In this document: piece after piece, positions 53,858-64,000 of the stretch
Numbering within the stretch: position 1 is the first letter of the stretch
How the letters are laid out: each line of letters starts with the position of its first letter
Assembly (NCBI GenBank): GCA_015501075.1
Contig: JADNYJ010000099.1
Location: 62,001 to 126,000, forward strand
DNA length: 64,000 nt
Reading direction: 5' to 3'
Origin: Gymnopilus junonius
Lineage: Eukaryota; Basidiomycota; Agaricomycetes; Agaricales; Galerinaceae
Position numbers and translations under genes: made by a program
Notes under the pieces: generated by a model
What the model was told of the DNA's origin: nothing
Seen by the model: only the letters and a program-made list of their open reading frames with translations
Database searches by the model: none

Positions 53858-54589
53858 ATGACAGACCAGACCTCTGACCCTCCACGCCCTCAAAATGCCT
53901 ACATGCTGTTTCGGCAGCATGTAAATGAGAAAATAAACTCTATGAGGGAAGGCCTTCCGGGCCTTCTCCAAACAAACATATCCAAATTTACGGCAAAGTT
54001 ATGGCGACAAGTCCCGTCAGAAACTAAAAGATACTTTGAAAGCAAAGCCAGAGAGGCGGCAGCTGAACACAGGAGAAGATATCCGCAATATCATTACAGG
54101 CCCAAAAGTAAAAAGGATAGAAAGCGAAAGCCGAGACCCACACCATGGTGGCATATCAAACCCTCCATTCAGCCTGAACGTGTGCAGACGACGTCCAAAA
54201 GCCCTTCAGCCACTCCTTCTCCCCAACTTTTACAACCTGATGACCAGAATATTCCTTTGGCTCATCACATTCATCCGGAAAATGTACAAGACACAAAACG
54301 GCCAACCACTGCCTGGCCTTCTCCCCAACCCTCCTTACTTAATGGTCAGAGTAGGCCTTCGTTGCAATCCATTCAGCCGGGAAGTGCGCGGGAGATGTCA
54401 GAAGGACTAGCCACTCCTTACTTCCAACCCCACTTACTTTATGTTTATCAGCCTTTGTTGTATCCGACTTATCCGTCGCTACCGATGGTATTTTTGACTC
54501 CTCTTCTGATTCCTTGGGTGTCCCAAGATTACCAGTCCGTAAGCCAAGATTCATTCTATTTCTATCCACAATCTTATTCCATTATTTGA
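53858..54589 (+). CDS. HMG-box (MATA/Sox-type) transcription factor
   Basis: Intact single exon, 243 residues. An N-terminal HMG box: PPRPQNAYMLFRQHVNEKIN, NISKFTAKLWRQVPSETKRY, AREAAAEHRRRYPQYHYRP. The RPxNAYxLFR start, the conserved Trp, and the YPxYxYRP end are the sequence-specific MATA/Sox class seen in fungal mating and pheromone-response regulators. A basic stretch follows (KSKKDRKRKPRP), likely nuclear import, and then a Pro/Ser/Gln-rich tail typical of activation or disordered regions. Nuclear DNA-binding role by family; the target genes are unknown. It lies 1.4 kb beyond B5 on the other strand. Confidence 0.88.
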   Translation: MTDQTSDPPRPQNAYMLFRQHVNEKINSMREGLPGLLQTNISKFTAKLWRQVPSETKRYFESKAREAAAEHRRRYPQYHYRPKSKKDRKRKPRPTPWWHIKPSIQPERVQTTSKSPSATPSPQLLQPDDQNIPLAHHIHPENVQDTKRPTTAWPSPQPSLLNGQSRPSLQSIQPGSAREMSEGLATPYFQPHLLYVYQPLLYPTYPSLPMVFLTPLLIPWVSQDYQSVSQDSFYFYPQSYSII

Positions 54590-57500
54590 CTTTAAGGAAC
54601 CCTTTTCTTCACTTGATTTACACCACCAATTGCAAGACCGAACACAACCAACAACCTATCATATTACGCACCACCGACACGCCATTCGCACAGATGAGGC
54701 AGCCACTATTCAAGGAGCGGGCATGGATATTTGTCAGTCTGACCGTGTTGACGGTGATGGTACAGGCCTTGAAGCGAAGACAGTATGTTCAAGAGCTGTT
54801 AACATTGAAGAGACTCGTGAGCTTTATGAGAAGCGTTTCATGGAGGAAATTTTCTCCTTCTCTGATTTTCCTTGACCGCATTGTGGAATCAGACTCCGTA
54901 AAACACTAAGGAACTTGTCATACCGTCTGGGAAGGCCGAACTTTAGACGTGGAACTTGCCTGGATTATAGTATATTTATGTTTGGGTCCCATAGCTGCAC
55001 AATGCCATTGCCCATTTTTCGGTCATACCTTCCTCACGTATGTTCAGGTTTACTAATACCTGCTTCCAAGAAGAGCAAGAGAGCCACGTGCCGGACGCGA
55101 CCCAAAGCTGATCAGCAGCCCACTATTTCAATCGTTTTGGAAGAACGGGTTAAACATAGCAGATCGTTGCTGTACTTATTTATGAGAATAACAAGTTGTA
55201 TATCTTTCCTATCCACTCTCACATTTATTTCAATACAATTTTATAAGTGGAAAACCATACAGGACCTGCACCGCCTGAGGCAGACTGATTCTACGCCGTG
55301 AACCCTGTCAAGCTGCACGGCCATACATAAATACATGACATCGATATGACCTCATTCTGAGAGGTTTCTTAAATTTCTTTTCTTTCTAGACCTCGCTCTT
55401 CAGGCTCGTTACAATATTACATCCGTTCCTCACAAACTCTCCGTGTTCTCCATCTCCCCGCTCGCGTATACTCATATTTCTGGTCACCATCACATTCAAA
55501 TGCTCCAAGTCAAAGATAGTCTTGCAACCTGTCATTTAAAACGTGGCTTGATCAGCTCTACTGATGGATCCATATCCAGAATCCAGATCGCGTACTACCA
55601 TCTAGATCACTTAGTGGGAGTCATAAAAATGGGTTTGACCTGGTTCGGTTTGGTCAAAATATTTGATCGTTATGATAGTTTAAATGAAGCAGGTTATAGT
55701 TTGCTATTTCTATTATAAAGACAGCTAGATCTCTGCGCCGTATCTTCACTCATGACGATTGGTGGAAAAGACAAGACTACAGAGTTCCTTAACCTATAAA
55801 TAGACCACTACCACCTACGGTGAGTGCGACTCCCATCTAATTTTGAGGTACGATACCCACGTATTTAGCTTTCCCTTCGGCAAGAGGGATACATTTAAGG
55901 ATGAACGTGTTATTTTACTTTTTCGGCTTTTTTCCTAGGTTTCGCCGTCTACAGAATTATATACATTTATTCCTACTGGGTGGGCGAGCAGTAGCGTGTT
56001 TACGCACGAAGCTTCTTCTTGACAGGTTGAGAATGCGGCGGAGTTTATAGTTCAAAGAAAAGCCGTGGTCGTGTATTAGCTTTTATCGGACGGCATTTAT
56101 TACAACTAGAGTTTCAAACTTGACGCTTTGACTTCCAGGCGAAGGTACTAATTGAACGGGGTTGCGGGCGGTGGTACGCCAGGGCCATGTAAGGAACCGG
56201 AATGTAGGACCGATCGTAATTGGCTGTTGTTTATTGACTGGCATGAAATTTTAAGTGTATAAGATCCGATGAGGATAGTGGAGCAAATTTGACTACGCTC
56301 CCCCCTTTTCCTCTAGAATATACTACGTACCAGATTCTCGGGACTGGAGCTCAGCTGCCCTCAAGACTCAAGTTAAGTAGTTATAATTACGACCGGTATC
56401 ATGTTAACAACGTACAACATATTCTCAAGGTATCTAAAACAGTCAACTCTGAGCCACTTCGTCCATAGGCACCAGATGTATAGGTAGGTCCGCCGGCATG
56501 GAACATGAAATGATGCTGTCAGCATCATTGCATAAATGTCCTGTCCATAATGCATTGCATCACTGTATCATAATGGTGTATGCACATCGAGCACCGAAAA
56601 TTTTCAAGCGTGTGATGTATAAGCCAGGCGCAGGCGCGTCTAATTAAGAAATAGGGGTTCCTCTCCCAGTCGCGTCGCTGTTACACGTGGAGCCGCGTGC
56701 GTTCGAAACTATCACAAGCGACGAGTTCGAAGTGGTAGTCTTTTGATGAGAGCTTGAAGCTTGAAGTTGATTTAAGAATATAAACCTCGGCCTTCTCGCG
56801 TCTTCTGACAGTCGTGTAAAACCGAAGTATGGCCTGTTCCTGCTCTCAGAGTTGGTCTATTTAGATTGATTTTTGGAAGACTGATTTTACCCGGATACAA
56901 GTGATACATCAGACTAACTCATGCATACTTGCTCAGCGATAGTAGAAACTAGGGAAATTTATGACGGTATAGGATTAATTGCGATAAATGTGAACTGTCC
57001 GTTGTGCCGCCCAGCTTGTTATATACCATGATCCATCTGATTTATTTTACATTCCCTTAAATTTCTGAATGCGAAGGAGATGATGTAAACCTGATGATGT
57101 CGACGTTCTTAGCGTCAAGGGGACAAACATCTTCTCTGCTGCTAGTGCTGCCAATTATGCAGACCCAGATAGCCTACTAGCAGCGTGCGGTCTTGCCTTC
57201 GTCTGGTACAATGTAAGAAGATTCATGATTACCACCCGTATCAGTGCCTGGTCGGTATACCGTCTGCATAGCCGAGCACGTACGTACCTGTACGTACCTA
57301 CCGACGCGTCTAATAAACTGGAGATAGGGGGTGCCCGACGGGTCGCTCGCCACAGAAGTATGTATGCTGAAGCCGCGTGGTGCTCCAGTTTCACATATTT
57401 ATGCTCAAGCGACAAGCGGCGGACTTTCGAGGATCGAAGCGTTCTTGATCAAGCTTGAAGATTGCCAGAAATTTAGTGCTTATACTGAGGAATGAAGTTG

Positions 57501-60317
57501 AATTATAATTTGCGAACAGAAGTTATGGTCGCCCCGCCCAGCCGGCGTGAGTTTGACAGTCGTGTAATCGGCCAGGGAAGTACCTTGCGAGATTCTCGAC
57601 TATTCTTGAGTGGAGTCTTGCTTAAACTCGGAACCTTGGAAGCCTGGCTTTTACCGGGATACTAGGTGTACTTACGATATCCAAGGCCAGCCAGTTGTTG
57701 ACAGGGAGCAGGGAAATAGTAAGACAATTTGTGCGCCGTCCGATTGGATGAGAATCGGCAGTACATGCGCATATGCAGCTTGTCTGCATTCGATTGATCC
57801 ATCTGGTTCTCTCTCATAATCATGCTCCGAAGGAAGGTGAAGAGATGATCATGATATCGATGTGAATAGTGCGAGTAGTCTGGTGCCAATCAGGGTTGTC
57901 CTGGGTCCGTGTTGACGTGGTGAGCAAGGTGAATTTCGAACGGAAGTCAAAGCACCTCGAGGCTCGGAGGAAATGGAAATTCGGACGTCGCGTGGCTGCT
58001 CGAAGTTCTGACTAGTTCTGAATCCAGTTAGAGCCTCTAATTTTCTTCGTTGCCTAGAAGGAGAAATCATGGACGAAATTTTTACATCGATAGTAAAAAG
58101 GCATAGGGTAAGTCAATGATTTGGTGACTTGATATTGATGGTTCGGATAAAAGGAGATGGGAGATGAAGCGGCGTTCTTCGAATTCTCAAGCTTCGCACC
58201 GCTTTGTCTCGCCATATAAGACGCTTTGCCCTTTGATCATTGTCCGTTCTATTCTTGGAATCTTGAGACTTGTTCGTTCGTTTCTCGAAATGGTCAAGTC
58301 GGAAATCAGATGAATGTGGAAGGCTGGTATGTTGTACGAGCGCAGCTCTAGGTTGTGCGATATCGGAGGCCCGCAGCAAAAAGAACCTTCTCTTTTGACA
58401 GATAGCCAAGTAGACGTTGGAGTATATAGTTAGAAATGAAGGATCCAGATGATCCAAACTCGATGAAGGCTGGGTCCAAAAGTGCCATGGGGATTACACG
58501 TCGGCGCCACCTTGGAAAAATCAGATGGGGATGGCATGTCATTGTCAATTGGGCAAAGCGATCGCAAGTGCATGCTAAGAAAGAATTCGAATCAATGGGA
58601 AATGAGGAACGGGAAGGGAAGGAGGAACGGGGTTATTTAAATTAGCATCACTTACCCTTCAAAGCCCGGGACTAAGTGGGAGACGTGAGTGTTTGTGAGG
58701 TTCCGAGGCGGGTGTAGAGATGCTACTTCTGGATTGTAAGGGACATGAGACGTATGTACGTACGTACGTGGGCATGCGCATTATTGGCATGGCTTTGTTG
58801 GCTATGTATGGGTTACTAAAACATCCACCCTGGGCCAATCACTAGGTGCCTGCGCAGGTTACTTAAAGGCGAGGCTTGTCAGACTTGGTGGGGTGGTTCT
58901 CTTCTCCCCTTTCCGAGGTTTCTGACCTTGCTTACCTCCTCCACTCCTGCCGATGAATTTTAACGTCAGCGATCGATACCGGTGAAACGGTGTTAACGAC
59001 GCGACGATGATATTCCATGGCCTTCCGTATCCATATCCGTAACACCCAAATTTTCTGGCTTGGCCGGTTCGTTTAAAGGAAAGCCCACACTCTCATCCGA
59101 TCCGGCGATTTTAGATTCCCTTTTCAAGCCCGTTACGAATTTAAAACTTGGTTTGATCAATTCAAATGGGGTGGAATGTTGGAAAGGGATGTCTGTTTTC
59201 GGGTAATTCAAAATAAGTTTGGGAGGGTGGAAGGGGGTAATTTGGTGGTCGTCAGTGTGATCAAAATCTCGCGGCGCCGGTACGTATGTTTTACATATAA
59301 AGGATCCAACATCAACCATTCCTTCCCCCCTTTCTCCTCCGCTTTGTTCTTCCCCTCCCTTCTCCCCTTCCCTCTGAGTCAGTAAGCCCTATAAGATGAC
59401 GTGTACACTGTCTCGTCAGCACGTCCGTTCCCCCCGCGCAGTGGTGACACGTGATGAGTCTAGAGCCGCGAGTCCTCCTTGATTTGGGTAACAATGCGAT
59501 ATTTTGCTTAAAATTTTCGTTGAATGAGTCAGCGTGGGAAACGGCTCCTTACTCTTTCACTTCACCCCCTCTACCTTCCTGTTACCTTTTGCCGCGCCGT
59601 GCAACCTGCCACTGAGCTTCTAAGATAATACCACACCGCAACAGCAACCCCGTCGTCCTTGACAATTTGCTTCCGCCCCCGCGTTTTGGGATTGCTGCTT
59701 ATTGCTCGGCACAGCAGCAGGCCAGAGACTACCTACATATATACAATACACTTTAGATCCGCAACCGATAAGGAAGGGGCTAGCTTTTGCTGTTTCTTCG
59801 ACACATAACGGTATCCTATATCCCGTATCATAGGGTAAGCAGGGCTTCTTATTCAATCTACCACTGATAGTGGTGCTTACTGCGCCGGTTTTGCAGTCTG
59901 TTCCATTGTGATCGCAGGGCATCAGCACACCTCGTGCCATCCCCGTGTTGTCTGGCATAGGGCAGCCATCAGCCACCACTCTTACTTTCCTTCTTGCGCC
60001 CAGCGAGACGCTGCACGCCACAGCAGGCGACATATCATAAACAGCACATAGCTAGCTGACCTCGGGGCGCTACCAGCTTTCGTGCTGTTGTCATTCATCC
60101 TCGTTTTACTACAATCATATCGTATTGCCGTAAGGAAGGCGATTTGCCTCATTTCCTGCGACTTATACTACTCTCAAGAATACCCGAGCCAAGGAAGGAA
60201 GGAACCATTGTGCAGGATATACCAACCCCACATCACAAGACGAACGCGTAACCGCGAGTCAACTATTAACAGTACCCATTAACCATATCAAAGTATTTAC
60301 GGAGCAGAGTTCGTCCT
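54590..60317. other. 5.7-kb region without a convincing gene
   Basis: Scattered short frames occur on both strands (for example 54630-54875, 55443-55718 and 58113-58457), none with clear splice context or motifs. A diffuse similarity links 56800-56910 and 57550-57680 (both contain GACAGTCGTGTAA and, about 90-110 bp on, CCGGGATAC/CCCGGATAC). A GTAC microsatellite (GTATGTACGTACGTACGTG) lies near 58753. The last few hundred bases are the leader of the next gene. Confidence 0.35.
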
Positions 60318-63300
60318 ATGGCCGTTCAGCTCATGCCCCGCCCTGCGCCTATCCCCGCATCTGGCACGGACGTCGGTGCCGCCCCCACCATAATATACCC
60401 CGGAGCTACTGCATCATCCAAAGCAGCCTCTTCATCTTCTTCTATACCTATGAGAAGGAGGAGTGCGAGGCTCCTGGCTCCCCCAGAGCACCAATCGGAT
60501 GGAATCCAATCTGAGGAAGCTTCATCTTCTTCAAAGGTCGTAACCTCTACTAGGGTCGTAGCTGCCACTAGGACGAAAATCACATCGGCTCGTCATCAAC
60601 CCTACTCAACAACTGCCGTCGCAGCCACCCCCAAGTCTCTGAAGAAATCCAACAGAACCACTACTAACAAAGCAAGTCGCCCACGCAAGCGTCGGTCCGC
60701 ATCTGCGCCTGATGCATTGCCCAATACCACTTCCTCCCCGACAGCGGGGAGTGACAACACCGAGGAAGAAGAAGAGTCGCCCCGTGCAAGACGGGCGATG
60801 AAGAAGAAATTTAATCTCGCCATCGCTGAAGTTAAGGCTTCGCTGGCTGGCGTTACTTTACTCACTACTCTCCCAGCACCGGCACCGATAGCGACGCCCG
60901 TGCAGATGGGTGTGAGAACTCGCTCATCCAAGAGGAAAAGTTTGGAGATGAGGAGAACGAAGACAAAGCAGTTTTACTCGCTGCTTCAGGCAGCCAATCA
61001 GCTGATGAAGACGCTCCAATGCCAAGGGCATTGAGGACCATCAAGAAGAGGAAAACACAGGAGGGCGAGTTATCGAAAGCGTCGTATGTTTTTCCCTTGA
61101 TTTTCTTTTTCGCCTTCTTTTCTATTTTTGGTAATTGCGCTGACGTGGCCTTACCTTGTCCTTCCCCTTAGGTTCAACCTCAGCCCCACCCCAGGTCATG
61201 ACCCGCTCAAGGGAACGAGCGTTGTCGAAGGAAACGGCATCACCGGCCAAGTCCACCAAAGCCACTAATGGTACCAAGAATTCAAGGGCCAGTAGGCCCA
61301 AAAGCTCCGATATCTCGGACGAAGATATGGACGTTGACCGCGTCAGGCGGAGGCGCAAGACCAGCGGTCCTGCCACCAGAGTCGTGCTTGTCCGCTCGTC
61401 GAAATCCAAGATCGCTGCCGTAGCTGCTGCTGAGATTGCGGAAGAGGGTAAGTTTTCATTTATTTTAATTAATTAATTATAATTATAATTATAATTTCCA
61501 TTTTATTGATTTTTTTTCTTCTTCACAGAAGTGCGTGCTGAACCCGAAGCTGTAGTCGTACCGGAAGAGAAGAAACCCGCTCAAGAGTCCAAAGAAGATG
61601 TTGTTAATGATAACGATGATAGTTTGAGCTCTATTTCGTCTTTGACATCCTTGTCGAGCTCTAGCTCTAATTCGGGTGAGGAAGCTCAAAAGCCTCAAGA
61701 AGAGACGGAGCAGAAGATCGTTCCTTCTGCCACGGCAGTTGAGGATGCCCAAGAAGCACAGCCGCAAGAAGAGAAGGAGCTAATGATGATTCCTGCACCT
61801 TCTTCCGATGTCAATGAACAAGAGTTACAGGAAGAGAAGAAGGTCGAGCCAATTGAGCCCAGCCTTTTTGCTGCTCCCGCTGCGTCTGAAGAAGATTCAA
61901 CTCCGGCGTTGAAAGAGGAAGTTCGACCGGAAGAAAACCAGAACGACGAGGAAAAGGAGGCGGTTAAGGCCCCTACTACTGCTCATGCCGTGTTTGAGGA
62001 AGTTTCCACATCGACGTCGACCGAGGAAGCTCAACAAGAGGAGGAGGTCGTTGAACCTTCTGCACGCGCAGCGCCCGTCGAAGAAGTCGCCTCAATTTCT
62101 AGTTCAGTGTTGGAGAGCGTTGAGACTGCTCAGGCATTGGAGAATGTTGAGACTGTTGCAACGTCATCAAACGAGTCACCTGTAGATGCCTCTGCTGTTC
62201 CTTCCGGTGCACCAGCTGAACCTGAACCATCCTCTTATCCACCTTCTGCATCAGCTGTTCTCGCGACCTCAGTATCCGCACCTACACCCGCACCTCCCTC
62301 GTCCACACCTCTTTCGCTTTCAGCACCTTCCAGGTTGAACCCAACTCCAAGGTCCGCGTTGCGCGTACCCTCTTTCACTCACGGGCTCTATAGGCATGGG
62401 CATCTTGTTCCCCTTCTGCAGGTCCATTCACCATTGAACCCTTTCGTGCATCCTGACAGCGATGACGCTGACTCATCTGCGTCCAACACGCCACCCGCGT
62501 CGCCATCTACCTTCCTCCATGGTCCTCATTCTCAGAGCCTTAGTCCAAGCCAGAGGGTCTCGCCGCCTCTTGATGCTGTTGATCTGGGTCCGTTAGATAG
62601 GCTGGGCTTGCCCGACCCTATGTTAGGGAGGATCTCTGCCTCCTCTCTTATTGGGCCTGCGAGCCCAATCTCAAGTCCACCCTTGAGTCCCGCTGGCGTG
62701 CACGTACCTGTGCCCGCGCACGATTTTGCGACCGGGTACGGTATGGATTCGACCCCAAGAGAGGAGGTGCATAATGTTAACGTCGTCGCCATCGGCAATT
62801 CTCCCACTTCCATTCCTGTCATATCCACTGCTCCTGCTCCTTATGCAGCACCCGGCGCCAGTGACGCTGCTAGACCACAACCACCCACCCCACCGAGTCC
62901 GACAACGATGTTGTTCGCGACTCCCATTGCGATACCCACTTTGCCGGTGAATCCTTATTTGAACGCCTATCACCAGCAGGATATGAGGCAGGAAGACATA
63001 CATCAACATCAGGAACAACAACACCAGCAGTTTCAGCTGCAAGAGTATCACCAACAACAACAACAAGCTCAAGCGCATCAACACATGCAACAAGGAGAGC
63101 AACAGCAGCACCAATACCAGTACCAACAGCAGCAACAGCCGAGCCAAGAGTATCAACAGCAACATTACCAGCAAAATTTCGGCATGCCAGATGGAATGGC
63201 GATGCCCCACCCGAATATGGGGATGTCTATGCCTATGGACGTCCATATGGCGATGAGTATGGACTTCTCCCCGGATGGAATTGTGCCATCCGGTAACATG

Positions 63301-64000
63301 AACGTCGATATGAATATGATGAACCATTCAATGCCAATGATGAGTGGCATGTCTGGACCTGGTATGCCAGGTCCAGGAATGGCGCTCGTTAGTGAGTCCG
63401 ATTTGGGCTTCGGATTCCATGGTGGTGCTGGTGGCGGAGTGTTTGGGTACGGAGGCGTTGATATGCAGCACCAGCACCAACCGCAGCAATACCAGATGCA
63501 CGAGCAGCATATGTATGCCCCCCAGCCAATTGCTCCGCAGCACGATCAGATGTATCACTATACGCAAGATGCGGAGATGCAGCATTATCAGCAACAAGAA
63601 CCATTCGTGCGTGTGCCGACACCACCTCCTCAACCCATACCCTCACCTCCGCCATCGCCATCGCCTTCTGAGCAACCAGCTACCTATACTCCACGTACAT
63701 ACCCTAACCGTCTCGAATCTAAGGCATTTGAAGCAAGAATGGGGGACCGAGCTCCGACTCCATTGGGAGAAAAGCCGCCGGAAAAAGAGCCCCACATTTG
63801 GAAGGCCGCATGTCAATGGAGAGTTTATGTAATGTTAGTCTTTTTTCTTTTCAGTGACGGACGTATACTGATGAATCCTTTGCTTTGTTTCAACAGGACG
63901 AGGTATTATATGCCTGATGCAATTCGCTCAGTCGTCGCTCAAGAGGCACATGATTATTATACGCAAACCGGTGTCTTCCCTTTGGGCTATAATGGCCCTC
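60318..64000 (+). CDS. large Ser/Pro/Gln-rich nuclear-type protein, 5' part, runs off the window
   Basis: ATG 60318 starts MAVQLMPRPAPIPASGTDVG. Basic clusters follow (MRRRSARLLAPPEH; SRPRKRRSASAPDA; RARRAMKKKFNLAIAEVKAS). One frame shift near 60940 is needed to continue FGDEENEDKAVLLAASGSQS and MPRALRTIKKRKTQEGELSK. Exon 2 begins near 61172 (STSAPPQVMTRSRERALSKE; DEDMDVDRVRRRRKTSGPA), and exon 3 (from about 61529) stays open for 2.3 kb: acidic/Ser-rich, then a Pro-rich part, a Gln/His-rich part (about 62990-63175) and a Met/Gly part (MPHPNMGMSMPMDVHMAM). An intron at about 63831-63897 leads to MTRYYMPDAIRSVVAQEAHD. The composition suggests a chromatin or transcription regulator; no domain is recognised. 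Confidence 0.65.

Noticed and set aside
62671..63327. Minus-strand 218-codon frame rich in Leu
   Set aside because: It is the antisense of the Gln/His-rich exon on the plus strand; the leucine run (LLLLVLVLVL) is the mirror of CAG/CAA codons.
1..64000. tRNA or rRNA genes
   Set aside because: Reading for A/B-box-like words and rRNA cores found no convincing candidate; a covariance-model search would be decisive.

Overview
The window is nuclear DNA of a mushroom-forming basidiomycete (Agaricomycetes). The evidence is many short (about 45-70 bp) GT-AG introns, compact genes on both strands, and families typical of that group: BTB/POZ receptors, F-box proteins that begin near PPEILAEIF, MYND proteins, and long proline/serine-rich arrestin tails. 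No rRNA, tRNA, CRISPR array or intact retrotransposon was recognised.

1-33 kb is mostly housekeeping. In order: a PP2A activator of the PTPA family (minus), Ku70, a Grx3/4-type monothiol glutaredoxin, a broken ankyrin-MYND gene, a small unknown gene, a Maf-type nucleotide pyrophosphatase, HUS1 (9-1-1 clamp), an unknown four-exon gene (minus), mitochondrial ribosomal protein uL30m (minus), a large alpha-arrestin-like gene, two unknown genes (minus), COA6 (minus), and a BTB protein. A small inverted-repeat DNA element (MITE) lies at 10.55-10.91 kb.

33-53 kb is a tandem array of a two-gene module. Gene A (plus) encodes a protein with N-terminal SQPPIGTG-type repeats and an LRR-like C-terminal half. 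Gene B (minus) encodes an F-box/LRR-like protein. In the two complete units the stop codons are only 27-33 bp apart, tail to tail. I recognise five units. Unit 1 (A1/B1) and unit 4 (A4/B4) are complete. Unit 2 has a dead A and a MITE in its promoter. Unit 3 has only a decayed B, and a serine-protease-like gene sits where A should be. Unit 5 has an intact B and a short relic of A. This co-duplicating pair is the best candidate for an undescribed system here; its function is not known from sequence.

53-64 kb carries an intact HMG-box gene, a long stretch without a convincing gene, and the 5' part of a large Ser/Pro/Gln-rich gene that runs off the window.

A cross-cutting feature is that several conserved genes (PTPA, Ku70, uL30m, arrestin, protease-like, the last gene) carry frame breaks, each explained by one missing base, often in a short run of identical bases. 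No break required an inserted base. This points to residual assembly errors, although real decay cannot be excluded. The array A and B genes that I call intact show none.
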